Below are positions 1-6,632 of a stretch of DNA of 12,132 nt, piece by piece. The DNA is from Sutterella parvirubra YIT 11816. Lineage in GTDB: Bacteria; Pseudomonadota; Gammaproteobacteria; Burkholderiales; Burkholderiaceae_F. The stretch is from assembly GCF_000250875.1 (NCBI RefSeq), contig NZ_JH604939.1, positions 5,401-17,532 on the forward strand, given 5' to 3'. Within the stretch, counting starts at the first letter, position 1. Each line of letters opens with the position of its first letter. Below the pieces are notes generated by a model. The model was not told the DNA's origin. It saw only the letters and a program-made list of their open reading frames with translations, and ran no database searches. Both the position numbers and the translations under genes were made by a program.

Positions 1-415
1 CCCAGATCCGCCCGCGCATCGCGTCGGGTCCGTCGGTCGTGCGCCAGAGCACGATCCACGCGGCCGCCGCGAGAAGCGCGCTCCAGAGGAGCGACCTCAG
101 AAAAACGTCGGCCATGAGTCGGGGCGCGGGCGCGTCGCGCCATCGGGAGCGGCGAAGGGCCGCATCCAAGGGCGCAAAGGGAAATTCTACAGCCGTACCG
201 GCCCAACTTCCCGACCAAAACCCCCACCGGCGACGCCAAGGCGCCGAAAGCGCCGCACCGAGCGCAACGAAGGCGACGGCCCAAAGGGGCGCGTCTCCCA
301 TGAAGAAGAGGATGCCGAAGAGGAAGGCCGCCGTTTCGACGTGAAGGAGGCCTGCGAGCGCGAGCGCAAAGGCGAGGATTTCAGGCGAAAGAAGCGGTTG
401 GGCGGTGGGAAGCAT
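1..415 (-). CDS. Unrecognised membrane protein, C-terminus beyond left edge (partial)
   Basis: Reading leftwards from the ATG at 415-413, the frame stays open to base 1. It gives 138 complete residues with no stop, so the gene continues outside the window. The protein starts MLPTAQPLLSPEILAF and has hydrophobic stretches at about residues 12-25, 28-38, 43-58 and 104-125. Between the third and fourth lies a basic, tryptophan-rich section (about 59-100) with RRRWGFW and RRSRWRD. This suggests an integral inner-membrane protein with several spans, the basic loop probably cytoplasmic. I recognise no family. The start is the first ATG of the frame, but its Shine-Dalgarno sequence is poor, so a downstream ATG (codon 39) cannot be excluded. 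It is divergent from the gene at 462, with only 46 bases between starts. Coding confidence rests on the long open frame and its sensible hydrophobic pattern. Confidence 0.62.
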   Translation of the reverse strand, partial: MLPTAQPLLSPEILAFALALAGLLHVETAAFLFGILFFMGDAPLWAVAFVALGAALSAPWRRRWGFWSGSWAGTAVEFPFAPLDAALRRSRWRDAPAPRLMADVFLRSLLWSALLAAAAWIVLWRTTDGPDAMRGRIW

Positions 416-461
416 GTCGCGGGCGTGGTAACTTGTCGGCAAAAGCTTAACAGGAAGGCTC

Positions 462-878
462 ATGAGCACGCGCAACTTCTACGATCCGATGCCCGGCACC
501 GTCACGATGACGCACGTCGTCTACGGGCTTCACGCGATCACGATCATTCCGAGCCTCATCGCCTCGGCCTTCTTCCCGTGGGGGATCTCCGTGGGGACCG
601 CCTCGATCGTCGGGGTGATCATCAACTACGTTCTGCGCGGCGACGTCCGCGGCACTTGGCTCGAGAGCCACTTCGAACTTCAGATCCTGCTCTTTTGGCG
701 GGCGATTCTCTTCATCCTCGCCGTCTTCATCCTGAGCTTCCCGCTCATCTTCCTCGGCCCCATCGGGGTCGGCCTCCTTTGGGTGGCGGGTTTGACCTTC
801 ATGATCTGGTTCGCCTGGAAGCTCATCACCGGCTGGCGCGCGCTCGCCATGGGCGAAACCGCGCCCGACGCCCGCTGA
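462..878 (+). CDS. Small integral membrane protein, DUF4870/COG3671-like
   Basis: A 138-residue protein, mostly hydrophobic, with likely membrane segments at about residues 17-38, 46-57, 75-98 and 100-122. It carries the sequence DVRGTWLESHF (61-71) between the second and third segments. An 'RGTWLESHF'-type motif before a long membrane segment is what I recall from the uncharacterised proteobacterial family COG3671/DUF4870-like, together with the opening MTHVVYGLHA and the IINYV preceding it. No biochemical function is known to me for this family. The start is supported by an AGGAAGG purine run just upstream. The gene is followed after 50 bases by the yaeQ-like gene in the same direction, so they may be cotranscribed. 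The family assignment comes from memory of motifs, without a search. Confidence 0.82.
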   Translation: MSTRNFYDPMPGTVTMTHVVYGLHAITIIPSLIASAFFPWGISVGTASIVGVIINYVLRGDVRGTWLESHFELQILLFWRAILFILAVFILSFPLIFLGPIGVGLLWVAGLTFMIWFAWKLITGWRALAMGETAPDAR

Positions 879-883
879 AGTCT

Positions 884-889
884 TATACT
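884..889 (+). promoter_or_regulatory. Possible -10 box (TATACT) before yaeQ
   Basis: TATACT matches five of six bases of the sigma-70 -10 consensus and lies 40 bases before the yaeQ start, in the short gap after the membrane-protein gene. No convincing -35 hexamer is present at 16-18 bases upstream. It may be an internal promoter or a chance match. Confidence 0.25.
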
Positions 890-928
890 CCGGGCTTTCG
901 CAATCAACGCAGCACGCGGGAGCTCGGC

Positions 929-1489
929 ATGGCGCTCGGCGCAACGGTCTACAAGGCGGTTCTCGACCTTTCGGACCTCGACAGAAATCTCTACGGGACC
1001 TTTCCCCTCACGGTGGCGCGGCACCCTTCGGAAACCGAAGAGCGCCTGATGCTGCGCATCCTCGCCTTCGCGATGCACGCGGGCGAGCGGCTTTCCTTCG
1101 GGCGCGGGCTCTCCACCGAAGGCGAACCCGCCCTTTGGGCGATCGACGACACGGGCGAGATCGAAGAGTGGATCGAGCTCGGCACGCCCGACGTGAAGCA
1201 GGTCCGCCGCGCGGCGGGGAAGAGCGCCCACGTGCGCATCCTCGCCTACGACGAGGCGAAGGTGGAGCCCTGGTGGACGGCGAACGCGGGGGAACTCGGC
1301 CGCATCGACAAGCTCGTGGTCGTGGGGGTCTCGGACGAGGCCAGCGCGGCTTTGGCCGCCATGGCGAACCGCAACATGAAGCTCGCCGTCACGATTCAGG
1401 ACGGCACGATCTGGGTGAGCGACGACCGCACGAACGTGCAGGTCGACCCGATCTGGATGAAGCGCGAAAATCAGAAGCCTTGGCTCTGA
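929..1489 (+). CDS. yaeQ: YaeQ family protein
   Basis: A soluble protein of 186 residues, close to the roughly 180 of E. coli YaeQ. It begins MALGATVYKAVLDLSDLDRN and has the family landmarks HPSETEERLMLRILAFA (32-48), a tryptophan after EPALW (66-70), EEWIELGTPD (79-88) and QVDPIWMKRE (171-180). From established knowledge, YaeQ proteins have a fold related to the PD-(D/E)XK nuclease superfamily, but their cellular role is not firmly known. Candidate acidic active-site positions would be E38/E39, D73/D74 and E83, with K90; this is a guess from spacing. The open frame extends upstream to 341, but it overlaps the preceding gene there. The ATG at 929 has a GGGAG Shine-Dalgarno sequence and begins the recognisable homology. 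A hairpin terminator follows 20 bases after the stop. Confidence 0.93.
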   Translation: MALGATVYKAVLDLSDLDRNLYGTFPLTVARHPSETEERLMLRILAFAMHAGERLSFGRGLSTEGEPALWAIDDTGEIEEWIELGTPDVKQVRRAAGKSAHVRILAYDEAKVEPWWTANAGELGRIDKLVVVGVSDEASAALAAMANRNMKLAVTIQDGTIWVSDDRTNVQVDPIWMKRENQKPWL

Positions 1490-1509
1490 ACGCGATGTAC
1501 CCTTCACGA

Positions 1510-1547
1510 AAAAGACCGCGGATCCTCGGGAGATCGCGCGGTCTTTT
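1510..1547. terminator. Bidirectional terminator between yaeQ and ybgE
   Basis: The arms AAAGACCGCG (1511-1520) and CGCGGTCTTT (1537-1546) pair perfectly, with one more A-T pair outside. A second inner GATC/GATC pairing (1521-1524 with 1532-1535) extends the stem across a one-base bulge. The stem is flanked by A-runs on the left and T-runs on the right, so it can stop transcripts from both directions: yaeQ from the left and the cyd operon from the right. It lies between two convergent stops (1489 and 1575), the expected position. Confidence 0.85.
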
Positions 1548-1574
1548 CGCGTCTGGGGTCTTGGGGTCTTTCGG

Positions 1575-1838
1575 TCAACCCCGGAAGAACGTGAGCCAGG
1601 CGCCGAGGATCATCAGCACCCAGGCCGACACCGGGTTGAAGAAGACGCGCAGGATCGCGCGGCGGGGCTCAAACCCCAGGCCGCAGACCCAGGCCGAGCT
1701 CATGCCGAGGAGGAGCAGGACGAGGCTCCCGTGGTCGACGCTGTGCATGTCTTCGGCGATCGCGCGGGGGTAGAGCACGATCAGTCCCGCGAAGCCGATG
1801 GCCGCGAGGAAGGTGATGAGCCGAACGAAACCCCGCAT
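1575..1838 (-). CDS. ybgE: Cyd operon protein YbgE
   Basis: A very hydrophobic protein of 87 residues, close to the E. coli YbgE length of about 97. Membrane segments lie at about residues 8-24, 38-54 and 69-85. The section CGLGFEPRRAILRVFFNP (52-69) is the recognisable core, matching the 'GxGFxPxxxLWQxxFCP' pattern of YbgE. It is the last gene of the cytochrome bd operon. Its ATG lies two bases past the cydX stop, so translation is probably coupled. From known biology, ybgE sits in cydABX operons and its product associates with the oxidase, but its precise role is not settled and in E. coli it is dispensable. Transcription ends at the hairpin at 1510-1547. Confidence 0.88.
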   Translation of the reverse strand: MRGFVRLITFLAAIGFAGLIVLYPRAIAEDMHSVDHGSLVLLLLGMSSAWVCGLGFEPRRAILRVFFNPVSAWVLMILGAWLTFFRG

Positions 1839-1840
1839 GA

Positions 1841-1930
1841 TCAGTCTTCGCGGCGGGCGAGATTGATCTCGACGACGTTGGCGAGCAGGACGGCGAAGCC
1901 GAGACCCATGATCCAGTAGAAGTAGGACAT
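1841..1930 (-). CDS. cydX: CydX, small subunit of cytochrome bd oxidase (29 residues)
   Basis: A 29-residue single-span membrane peptide that starts MSYFYWIMGLGF and ends NLARRED. It keeps the CydX signature at its N-terminus: Y3, F4, W6, I7 and G9 line up with E. coli CydX. A glutamate (E21) sits near the end of the span, where E. coli has E25. At 29 residues it is shorter than the E. coli protein (37). The frame is open further upstream to 2029, but that would give an implausible arginine-rich extension overlapping the cydB end. The ATG at 1930 has AAAGGAAA just upstream. CydX binds CydA and is needed for heme stability and full oxidase activity. Its position between cydB and ybgE matches the usual cydABX-ybgE order. 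Confidence 0.9.
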   Translation of the reverse strand: MSYFYWIMGLGFAVLLANVVEINLARRED

Positions 1931-1954
1931 CTTGATTTCCTTTATCCAGTCGGT

Positions 1955-1980
1955 TCCGAGGGGGCGGCGGCCCCCTCGGA
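1955..1980 (-). other. Intercistronic hairpin between cydB and cydX
   Basis: The arms TCCGAGGGGG (1955-1964) and CCCCCTCGGA (1971-1980) form a perfect 10-base-pair stem with a six-base loop. It lies in the 58-base gap between the cydB stop and the cydX start. On the transcribed (minus) strand no T-run follows, so it is not a typical rho-independent terminator. It may instead be an RNA-stability or processing element that sets the ratio of CydX/YbgE to CydAB. Confidence 0.75.
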
Positions 1981-1988
1981 GAAGCCGG

Positions 1989-3125
1989 TTAGTAGAGGCT
2001 GTGGGTGTTCTTTTCGATGTAGGAGGCATTGAGCTTCCCGCTCATCACCTTGTACGCCCAGCTCGTGTAGAAGAGGACGCAGGGGAGGAAGAGGAGCGTG
2101 ACGAAGAACATCACTTCAAGCGTGAGGTGCGAGCTCGTGCAGTCCCAAAGCGTGAGGCCGGCGTTGGGCATCGTCGAGGAGGGCATGACGAACGGGAACA
2201 TCACGACCAACGGCGTCAGGATGATGCCGAGGAGCGCGACGCTCGAGGCGACGATCGCGGCGACGGCGCGGCCCGCACGGATCATGAAGGCGCCGGCCAA
2301 GGTGCCGAGAACGCCCAGCGCGGGGACGAGCCAGAGGACCGGATAGTCGGCGTAGTTCTGCATCCAGGCGCCTTCGACGATCGCGACGGTCTTCGCGAGC
2401 GGGTTCGCGGGACCGGCCGGATCGAGGCCGCCAGTGACGGCGTAGCCGTCAAGGGTCGCGGCCCAGACGCCGCCCAGGATGAAGAGCACGGCGCTCAGGA
2501 TCCCGGTGAGGAACGCGACGTTCTTGGCGCGCGCCTGGAGGTCGCCTTCCGTGCGGAGAACAAGGTAGTTCGCGCCGTGGAAGACGATCATGACGAGCGA
2601 GAGCACGCCGCAGAGGAGTCCGAACGGGTTCAAGAGCCCGAAGAACGAGCCCGTGTAGACCGGACGGAGCGTCGCGTCGATCTCAAAGGGCACGCCCTGG
2701 AGCAGGTTCCCGAAGGCGACGCCGAAGATGATCGGCGGGACGGCCGAGCCGAAGAAGAGGGCCCAGTCCCAGGTGCTGCGCCAACGCGTGGCGGCGACCT
2801 TGCTGCGGAAGTCGAAGGCGACCGGACGGAAGATGAGCGCGGCGAGCACGATCAGCATCGCCCAGTAAAAGCCCGAGAACGCGGCGGCGTACATCATCGG
2901 CCAGGCGGCGAACATCGCGCCGCCCCCGGTGATGAGCCACACCTGGTTGCCGTCCCAGTGCGGGGCGACCGAGTTGATCATGACGCGGCGTTCGTTGTCG
3001 TCGCGGCCGAGGAAGGGCAGGAGCGAGCCGACGCCCATGTCGTGCCCGTCCATGATGGCGAAGCCGATCAGGAGCACGCCGATGAAGAGCCACCAGACGA
3101 GCTTGAGGATTTCATAGTCGATCAT
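1989..3125 (-). CDS. cydB: Cytochrome bd ubiquinol oxidase subunit II (CydB)
   Basis: A 378-residue polytopic inner-membrane protein, almost identical in length to E. coli CydB (379). The N-terminal block is highly conserved: MDGHDMGVG (25-33), INSVAPHWDGNQVWLITGGG (50-69) and RPVAFDFRSK (100-109). The residues corresponding to E. coli D29, W57, D58 and R100 are all present at the same numbers. Other landmarks are FGNLLQGVPF, LLNPFGLLCGV, MFPFVMPSSTMPNAGLTLWD and the C-terminus IEKNTHSLY. CydB has no heme of its own in the bd-I type but forms the heterodimer with CydA and contributes to structural quinone binding and to the oxygen/proton paths. The gene starts 23 bases after cydA, with a CCGGAG Shine-Dalgarno sequence. 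The complex reduces oxygen to water using quinol, with high oxygen affinity. Confidence 0.98.
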   Translation of the reverse strand: MIDYEILKLVWWLFIGVLLIGFAIMDGHDMGVGSLLPFLGRDDNERRVMINSVAPHWDGNQVWLITGGGAMFAAWPMMYAAAFSGFYWAMLIVLAALIFRPVAFDFRSKVAATRWRSTWDWALFFGSAVPPIIFGVAFGNLLQGVPFEIDATLRPVYTGSFFGLLNPFGLLCGVLSLVMIVFHGANYLVLRTEGDLQARAKNVAFLTGILSAVLFILGGVWAATLDGYAVTGGLDPAGPANPLAKTVAIVEGAWMQNYADYPVLWLVPALGVLGTLAGAFMIRAGRAVAAIVASSVALLGIILTPLVVMFPFVMPSSTMPNAGLTLWDCTSSHLTLEVMFFVTLLFLPCVLFYTSWAYKVMSGKLNASYIEKNTHSLY

Positions 3126-3148
3126 TTGAGAAACTCCGGGTCGTCGGG

Positions 3149-4699
3149 TTACTGACGTTCAAAGTGGTAGCGGCCCGTACCGAGCGAGCTCGGCCCCTTG
3201 CGGCCGAAGCGGATCATCAGCCACATTTCCACGACGAGGAGCGCGCTGTAGAGGATCACGAAGCCGATGATCGAGCCGAGAACCTCACCCGCGGAAAGGC
3301 TCGAGACGGAGAGGTGCGTCGGGAGCACGTTGTAGATCGTCCAGGGCTGACGGCCGTATTCGGCGACGAACCAACCCGCTTCGCAGGCGATCCAGGGCAC
3401 GGGGAGCGCGAGAAGCGCGAGCTTGAGGAACCACTTCTTCTCTTCGAGCGTGCGCTTCATCGAGAAGAAGACGCCGAGACCGAAGATGAGGAGCATGGCG
3501 ATGCCGGAGCCCACCATCAGGCGGAAGGACCAGAACATCGGGGCGACGCCGGGGATCGTGTCGGCGGCGGCCTGCTTGATCTGTTCGGGCGTGGCGGCGG
3601 CGATGTCGTTCGTGTAGCGCTTCAAGAGGAGACCGAAGCCGAGGTCGTCCTTGAGGCCCATGAATTCTTCACGGAGCGCTTCGTTCTTCGGGTCGGCGCG
3701 GAGTTGCTCCAGCGTCGCGACGGCCTTCTGACCGTTCTTGATGCGCTCTTCCGCGGCGGCTTCAAGCTGGTTGATGCCGGGGATCTCAGTGGAGAGCGAG
3801 CGCGTACCCATCAGACCGAAGAGGTACGGGAAGTCGATCTGGAAGTGGTTCGTGCGGTTGGCTTCGTCGGGGAGCGCGAAGAGCGTGAGCGGCGCGGGCG
3901 CTTCGTGCGTGTCCCAGATGGCTTCCATCGCGGCGATCTTCGTCGGCTGGTCGCGCGTGACGAGGAAGCCGGATTCGTCGCCCATGTGGATCGTCATCAC
4001 GGAGGCGATGAGACCGAACACGGCGGCCATGCGGAAGGAGGAGCGCGCAAAGGGCACGTCCTGACGGCGGATGAGGTAGTAGGCCGAGATCGCCATCACG
4101 AAGAAGGCGCCGGTCATGTAGCCGCCCGCCACGGTGTGGACGAACTTCGCCTGGGCCCATTCGCTCGAAACGACCGCCCAGAAGTTCGTCATTTCCATGC
4201 GCATCGTTTCGAAATTGAATTCGGAGCCGACCGGATTCATCATCCAGGCGTTGGCGACCAGAATCCAAAGGGCGGAGAGGTTCGAACCCAACGCCATGAG
4301 GAAGGTCGCGAGGAGGTGCTTGCCCTTCGAGAGGCGGTCCCAACCGAAGAAGAAGAGACCGATGAAGGTGGATTCAAGGAAGAAGGCCATCAGACCTTCG
4401 ATCGCGAGCGGCGCGCCGAAGATGTCGCCGACGTAGTGCGAGTAGTAGGCCCAGTTCGTCCCGAACTGGAATTCCATCGTGATGCCGGTGGCCACGCCGA
4501 GGGCGAAGTTGATGCCGAAGAGCTTGCCCCAGAAGCGGGTCATGTCCTTGTACATCTCCTTGCCGGTCGTCACGTAGGCGACTTCCATCGCGACGAGCAT
4601 GAAGGAAAGCCCGAGCGTGAGCGGGACGAAGATGAAGTGGTACATCGCGGTGAGCGCGAACTGCAGCCGCGAAAGGTCGACCAAATCCGTGGAGATCAT
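3149..4699 (-). CDS. cydA: Cytochrome bd ubiquinol oxidase subunit I (CydA)
   Basis: A 516-residue protein, matching the long-Q-loop class of CydA (E. coli 522). The heme ligands can be placed: H21 (E. coli H19, high-spin heme), H188 in [16 protein letters not shown] (E. coli H186), M395 in SFRLMVGSG (E. coli M393, heme b558) and E447 in [12 protein letters not shown] (E. coli E445). The Q-loop quinol-oxidation residues K254 and E259 lie in [16 protein letters not shown], and the proton-path acids E101 and E109 in [11 protein letters not shown]. The Q-loop insert (about 310-380) is charged and helical. This is the catalytic subunit, holding hemes b558, b595 and d. The start has a GGGAG Shine-Dalgarno sequence. 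A 75-base leader separates it from cydP, and cydB follows after 23 bases. All key residues are intact, so the enzyme should be functional. The cydDC assembly genes are not in this window. Confidence 0.98.
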   Translation of the reverse strand: MISTDLVDLSRLQFALTAMYHFIFVPLTLGLSFMLVAMEVAYVTTGKEMYKDMTRFWGKLFGINFALGVATGITMEFQFGTNWAYYSHYVGDIFGAPLAIEGLMAFFLESTFIGLFFFGWDRLSKGKHLLATFLMALGSNLSALWILVANAWMMNPVGSEFNFETMRMEMTNFWAVVSSEWAQAKFVHTVAGGYMTGAFFVMAISAYYLIRRQDVPFARSSFRMAAVFGLIASVMTIHMGDESGFLVTRDQPTKIAAMEAIWDTHEAPAPLTLFALPDEANRTNHFQIDFPYLFGLMGTRSLSTEIPGINQLEAAAEERIKNGQKAVATLEQLRADPKNEALREEFMGLKDDLGFGLLLKRYTNDIAAATPEQIKQAAADTIPGVAPMFWSFRLMVGSGIAMLLIFGLGVFFSMKRTLEEKKWFLKLALLALPVPWIACEAGWFVAEYGRQPWTIYNVLPTHLSVSSLSAGEVLGSIIGFVILYSALLVVEMWLMIRFGRKGPSSLGTGRYHFERQ

Positions 4700-4774
4700 A
4701 GGTGCTCCCTAAAGGAATGAGCGTCGTTGCCGTTGTTTTGTGGTTGTGAGGGGTCGTCCGTTGGGTCAACGCCA

Positions 4775-4969
4775 TCAGGGCGCGTGCGAAGCGGGGTGCT
4801 CCGACGAGAAAATCGCTTTCTCGACGCGCTCCGGGGTCACCTGCGTCCGGTGTTCCGGACTGAAGAACAGGTACCAAAGGGCGAAGATCACGGCGAGCTT
4901 GCAGGCGATCACCACGGCGATCTCAACGATCAGGCGCGGCTCTCGGACTGAGCGGGTCGGTTTCGTCAT
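4775..4969 (-). CDS. cydP: Cytochrome oxidase putative small subunit CydP
   Basis: A 64-residue protein with a short basic N-terminus (MTKPTRSVREPRL), one membrane span at about residues 13-36 (ending LWYLFFSP) and a polar, probably periplasmic tail (37-64). The layout resembles the CydP family of small proteins encoded just before cydA in beta- and gammaproteobacterial bd oxidase operons: charged 'REPRL'-like start, then a span with KL and an 'LWxLFF' exit. The role is not well defined; it is presumed an accessory or assembly subunit of cytochrome bd. The start at 4969 has CCGGAG about 8 bases upstream. It is the first gene of the operon, directly after the AT-rich promoter region. The assignment rests on size, topology and position more than on deep sequence similarity. 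Confidence 0.75.
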   Translation of the reverse strand: MTKPTRSVREPRLIVEIAVVIACKLAVIFALWYLFFSPEHRTQVTPERVEKAIFSSEHPASHAP

Positions 4970-4984
4970 CTGGGCTAACTCCGG

Positions 4985-5045
4985 TATTGATAACGTCTAT
5001 TGACGAACTAATAGATATTAAACGTTTTTATCTGAAAAGTGTTTT
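4985..5045 (-). promoter_or_regulatory. Probable promoter/operator region of the cyd operon
   Basis: About 60 bases with only roughly a quarter G+C, in sharp contrast to the surrounding GC-rich DNA, sit between the divergent cydP and hydrolase genes. On the minus strand TAATAT (5015-5020) is a good -10 box, about 46 bases from the cydP start. No good -35 hexamer precedes it, as is common at activator-dependent promoters. An 8-base palindrome AAACGTTT (5020-5027) overlaps the upstream edge of the -10 box and could be an operator. No clear FNR (TTGAT-N4-ATCAA) site was found. Confidence 0.45.
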
Positions 5046-5144
5046 CCCGGAGCGCCCTTTTTTGTGTCCGCGGAAACGCTCCGTATTCCTCGTGCTAGGC
5101 TCGCGGGAACCGCTTTCAGTCCTTTGTGTACGGAGTTGCTGACC

Positions 5145-6071
5145 ATGCCCATCCTACCCCGCCGGGAACTCGCCTTCGCGCTCACCCCGGGCGAAACCCG
5201 CGTCGAAGTCGTCCGCCCGGATGGAGCGCTCTCGGCGTCCTTCGCGCCCGCGCCGCTCGGGCGTGAAGCCGCGAGAGGAACGCTTGTTCTCATCCACGGC
5301 GTCGCCTCGAACGCGAGCCGCTGGGAGGAGTTCACGGAGAGGACGCCCCTGCGGCGCGATTGGAACGTCGTGCGGCTCGACCTTCGCGGCCATGCGGCGA
5401 GCGTCACGACCGTGCCGGCGACCCTGGAAAAGCACGCCGAAGACCTGGTTGCGCTCCTCGACGCGCTGGAGATCCGCCGGGCCGTCTGGGTCGGGCACAG
5501 TCTCGGCGCCCAGATCGCGATGATGACGGCGACGCTCTACCCCGAGCGCACCGCCGGGCTCGTGCTTCTGGACCCCCTCGTTGACGAAGCCCTGACGCCC
5601 AAGGCCGAGAAGATGGCGGCGCGCCGCCCGCTCGTGCGGGCGCTCGAAGGTTGGGGACGGTTTCTGCACGCCGTGGGCTGGCGCCGCCGGCTGCCGCACT
5701 ACAGCCTTCGCGAGCACGATCAGCGCGCCCGCGAGATGCTCAAAGCCGGGGGCGACGCCCTGGAGGCCTTCATCAAGGAGTATTCGTCCCCCTGGCGCGA
5801 CCTCGGGCACATCCATCTCGAGCACTACATGCGAGATCTCTTGGAAACGGGGCGCCCCTCTCCGGACATCCGGGGCCTCGGGATTCCGGTCCTCGTCTTC
5901 GGGAGCCGCAGCGGGAGCTTCACGGGCCCCGTGAGGATGGCGCGCTGGGTCGAAGGGATGCCGGGCGGCGCCTATGAGACGGTGCCCTGCGTGCACTGGC
6001 CCCTGACCGAGTGCCCCGACGAAGTGAGCGGCGCGATGGCCGCATGGCTCGGGCGGACGTTCCCCGGCTGA
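5145..6071 (+). CDS. Alpha/beta hydrolase fold protein
   Basis: A 308-residue soluble protein with a classic alpha/beta hydrolase layout. It has the oxyanion-hole strand LVLIHG (47-52), VVRLDLRGHAAS (75-86), the nucleophile elbow GHSLG (117-121, S119), then GLVLLDPLVDEAL (138-150), a helical cap (about 150-240), the strand IPVLVFGS (247-254) and the catalytic-type histidine H284 in PCVHWPL. The usual acid after the seventh strand (GxxD) is missing: the loop reads GSRSGSFTG. D143 or D147 after strand six may replace it, as in some lipases and dehalogenases. The substrate cannot be told; an esterase/lipase/lactonase-like enzyme is likely. A GTG start at 5064 is possible, but the N-terminus it adds looks non-coding. 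The ATG at 5145 has GGAG ten bases upstream. The gene diverges from cydP and ends at a shared terminator. Confidence 0.9.
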   Translation: MPILPRRELAFALTPGETRVEVVRPDGALSASFAPAPLGREAARGTLVLIHGVASNASRWEEFTERTPLRRDWNVVRLDLRGHAASVTTVPATLEKHAEDLVALLDALEIRRAVWVGHSLGAQIAMMTATLYPERTAGLVLLDPLVDEALTPKAEKMAARRPLVRALEGWGRFLHAVGWRRRLPHYSLREHDQRAREMLKAGGDALEAFIKEYSSPWRDLGHIHLEHYMRDLLETGRPSPDIRGLGIPVLVFGSRSGSFTGPVRMARWVEGMPGGAYETVPCVHWPLTECPDEVSGAMAAWLGRTFPG

Positions 6072-6087
6072 CCCGGGCCGACGAACA

Positions 6088-6121
6088 AAAACCGCCCGGT
6101 CCTCGCGGACGGGCGGTCTTT
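6088..6121. terminator. Bidirectional terminator between hydrolase and DUF1801-like gene
   Basis: ACCGCCC (6091-6097) pairs with GGGCGGT (6111-6117). Inside it GTCC (6099-6102) pairs with GGAC (6107-6110) around a TCGC loop, with one bulged G. An A-run lies immediately before the stem and TCTTTC closes it, so the structure reads as a terminator on both strands. It lies between the convergent stops at 6071 and 6144. Confidence 0.8.
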
Positions 6122-6143
6122 CGAAGGGAGACTCCCGAAGGAA

Positions 6144-6617
6144 TCAGGCTTGGCTCGCTTCCGGATGCACGACGATGCGCACGATCGGAGGCGCCACGGC
6201 GGCGTCCTCTTCGCGGATTTCCCAAACTTCAAGGAGTTCCGCCTGCGTCGGGAGCGCACCCTCGCGCGCACGGCGAAGCTTCAGCGTGTTGCGCACGACC
6301 GTTTCGACGACGTCGAGCGGCAGGCAGTTGAGGTCCGGGAATTCGATCTTGCGGTGCTCGGCGTCGAGCCCCTTCGCCTTCGGACCCAAGCCTTCGGCGG
6401 CGGCCTCTTCGGCGAAGTAGAAGACGAGCGAGCGTTCGCGGGATTCCACGGCGAAGACGGGGCCGTCGAGTTCATAAAACGCCAAACCGAAGCGCATGCT
6501 TTCGCGCACGCCGCGTGCCGAGCGGCGGATCATGCTGCAGACGCGCGCCATCGAGACGCGGCGCTCGTTGGGAAGGCTTTGGAGGTAACCCCCAACCGTG
6601 GTGGCGGTAGGAACCAT
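6144..6617 (-). CDS. DUF1801 / YdhG-like domain protein
   Basis: A 157-residue soluble protein. The first part fits the DUF1801/YdhG-type domain: TTVGGYLQSLPNERR (7-21), a helix with MIRRSARGVRESMRFGLAFYEL (29-50) and a strand pair around RSLVFYFAE (62-70). Members of this fold (related to YjbR/CyaY-like folds) are small proteins of unknown function with the pattern 'YIxxLPxxxR ... I...PxxxE.I.WGMPxY'. The C-terminal third (about 91-157) is acidic and ends in a strand PPIVRIVV, not typical of the domain as I know it. The reading frame opens with a TTG at 6626, but ATG 6617 has GGGAG nine bases upstream and is preferred. It sits just below a structured intergenic element and is convergent with the hydrolase gene. 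Confidence 0.8.
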   Translation of the reverse strand: MVPTATTVGGYLQSLPNERRVSMARVCSMIRRSARGVRESMRFGLAFYELDGPVFAVESRERSLVFYFAEEAAAEGLGPKAKGLDAEHRKIEFPDLNCLPLDVVETVVRNTLKLRRAREGALPTQAELLEVWEIREEDAAVAPPIVRIVVHPEASQA

Positions 6618-6632
6618 GTCGAACAACTCCCG

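Noticed and set aside
341..928. Upstream extension of the yaeQ frame to 341
   Set aside because: It runs through the 462-878 membrane-protein gene in another frame and encodes Arg/His-rich sequence. The YaeQ homology and Shine-Dalgarno sequence begin at 929.
1551..1575. Short tandem-like repeat GGGGTCTT downstream of the yaeQ terminator
   Set aside because: Only two short imperfect copies lie in a convergent gap, with no sign of function.
1932..4720. Two long plus-strand frames (1932-3155 and 3164-4720) opposite cydB and cydA
   Set aside because: Both are Glu/Arg/Asp-rich mirror frames of the oxidase subunits and have no recognisable domain.
4700..4774. CA-rich gap between cydP and cydA as a possible regulatory RNA
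   Set aside because: On the transcript it is C/A-rich and shows no stem or terminator; it is probably only an unstructured leader for cydA.
4987..5004. Possible FNR/ANR box in the cydP upstream region
   Set aside because: TTGAT and TTGAC occur as direct half sites; the inverted ATCAA partner at the right spacing is absent.
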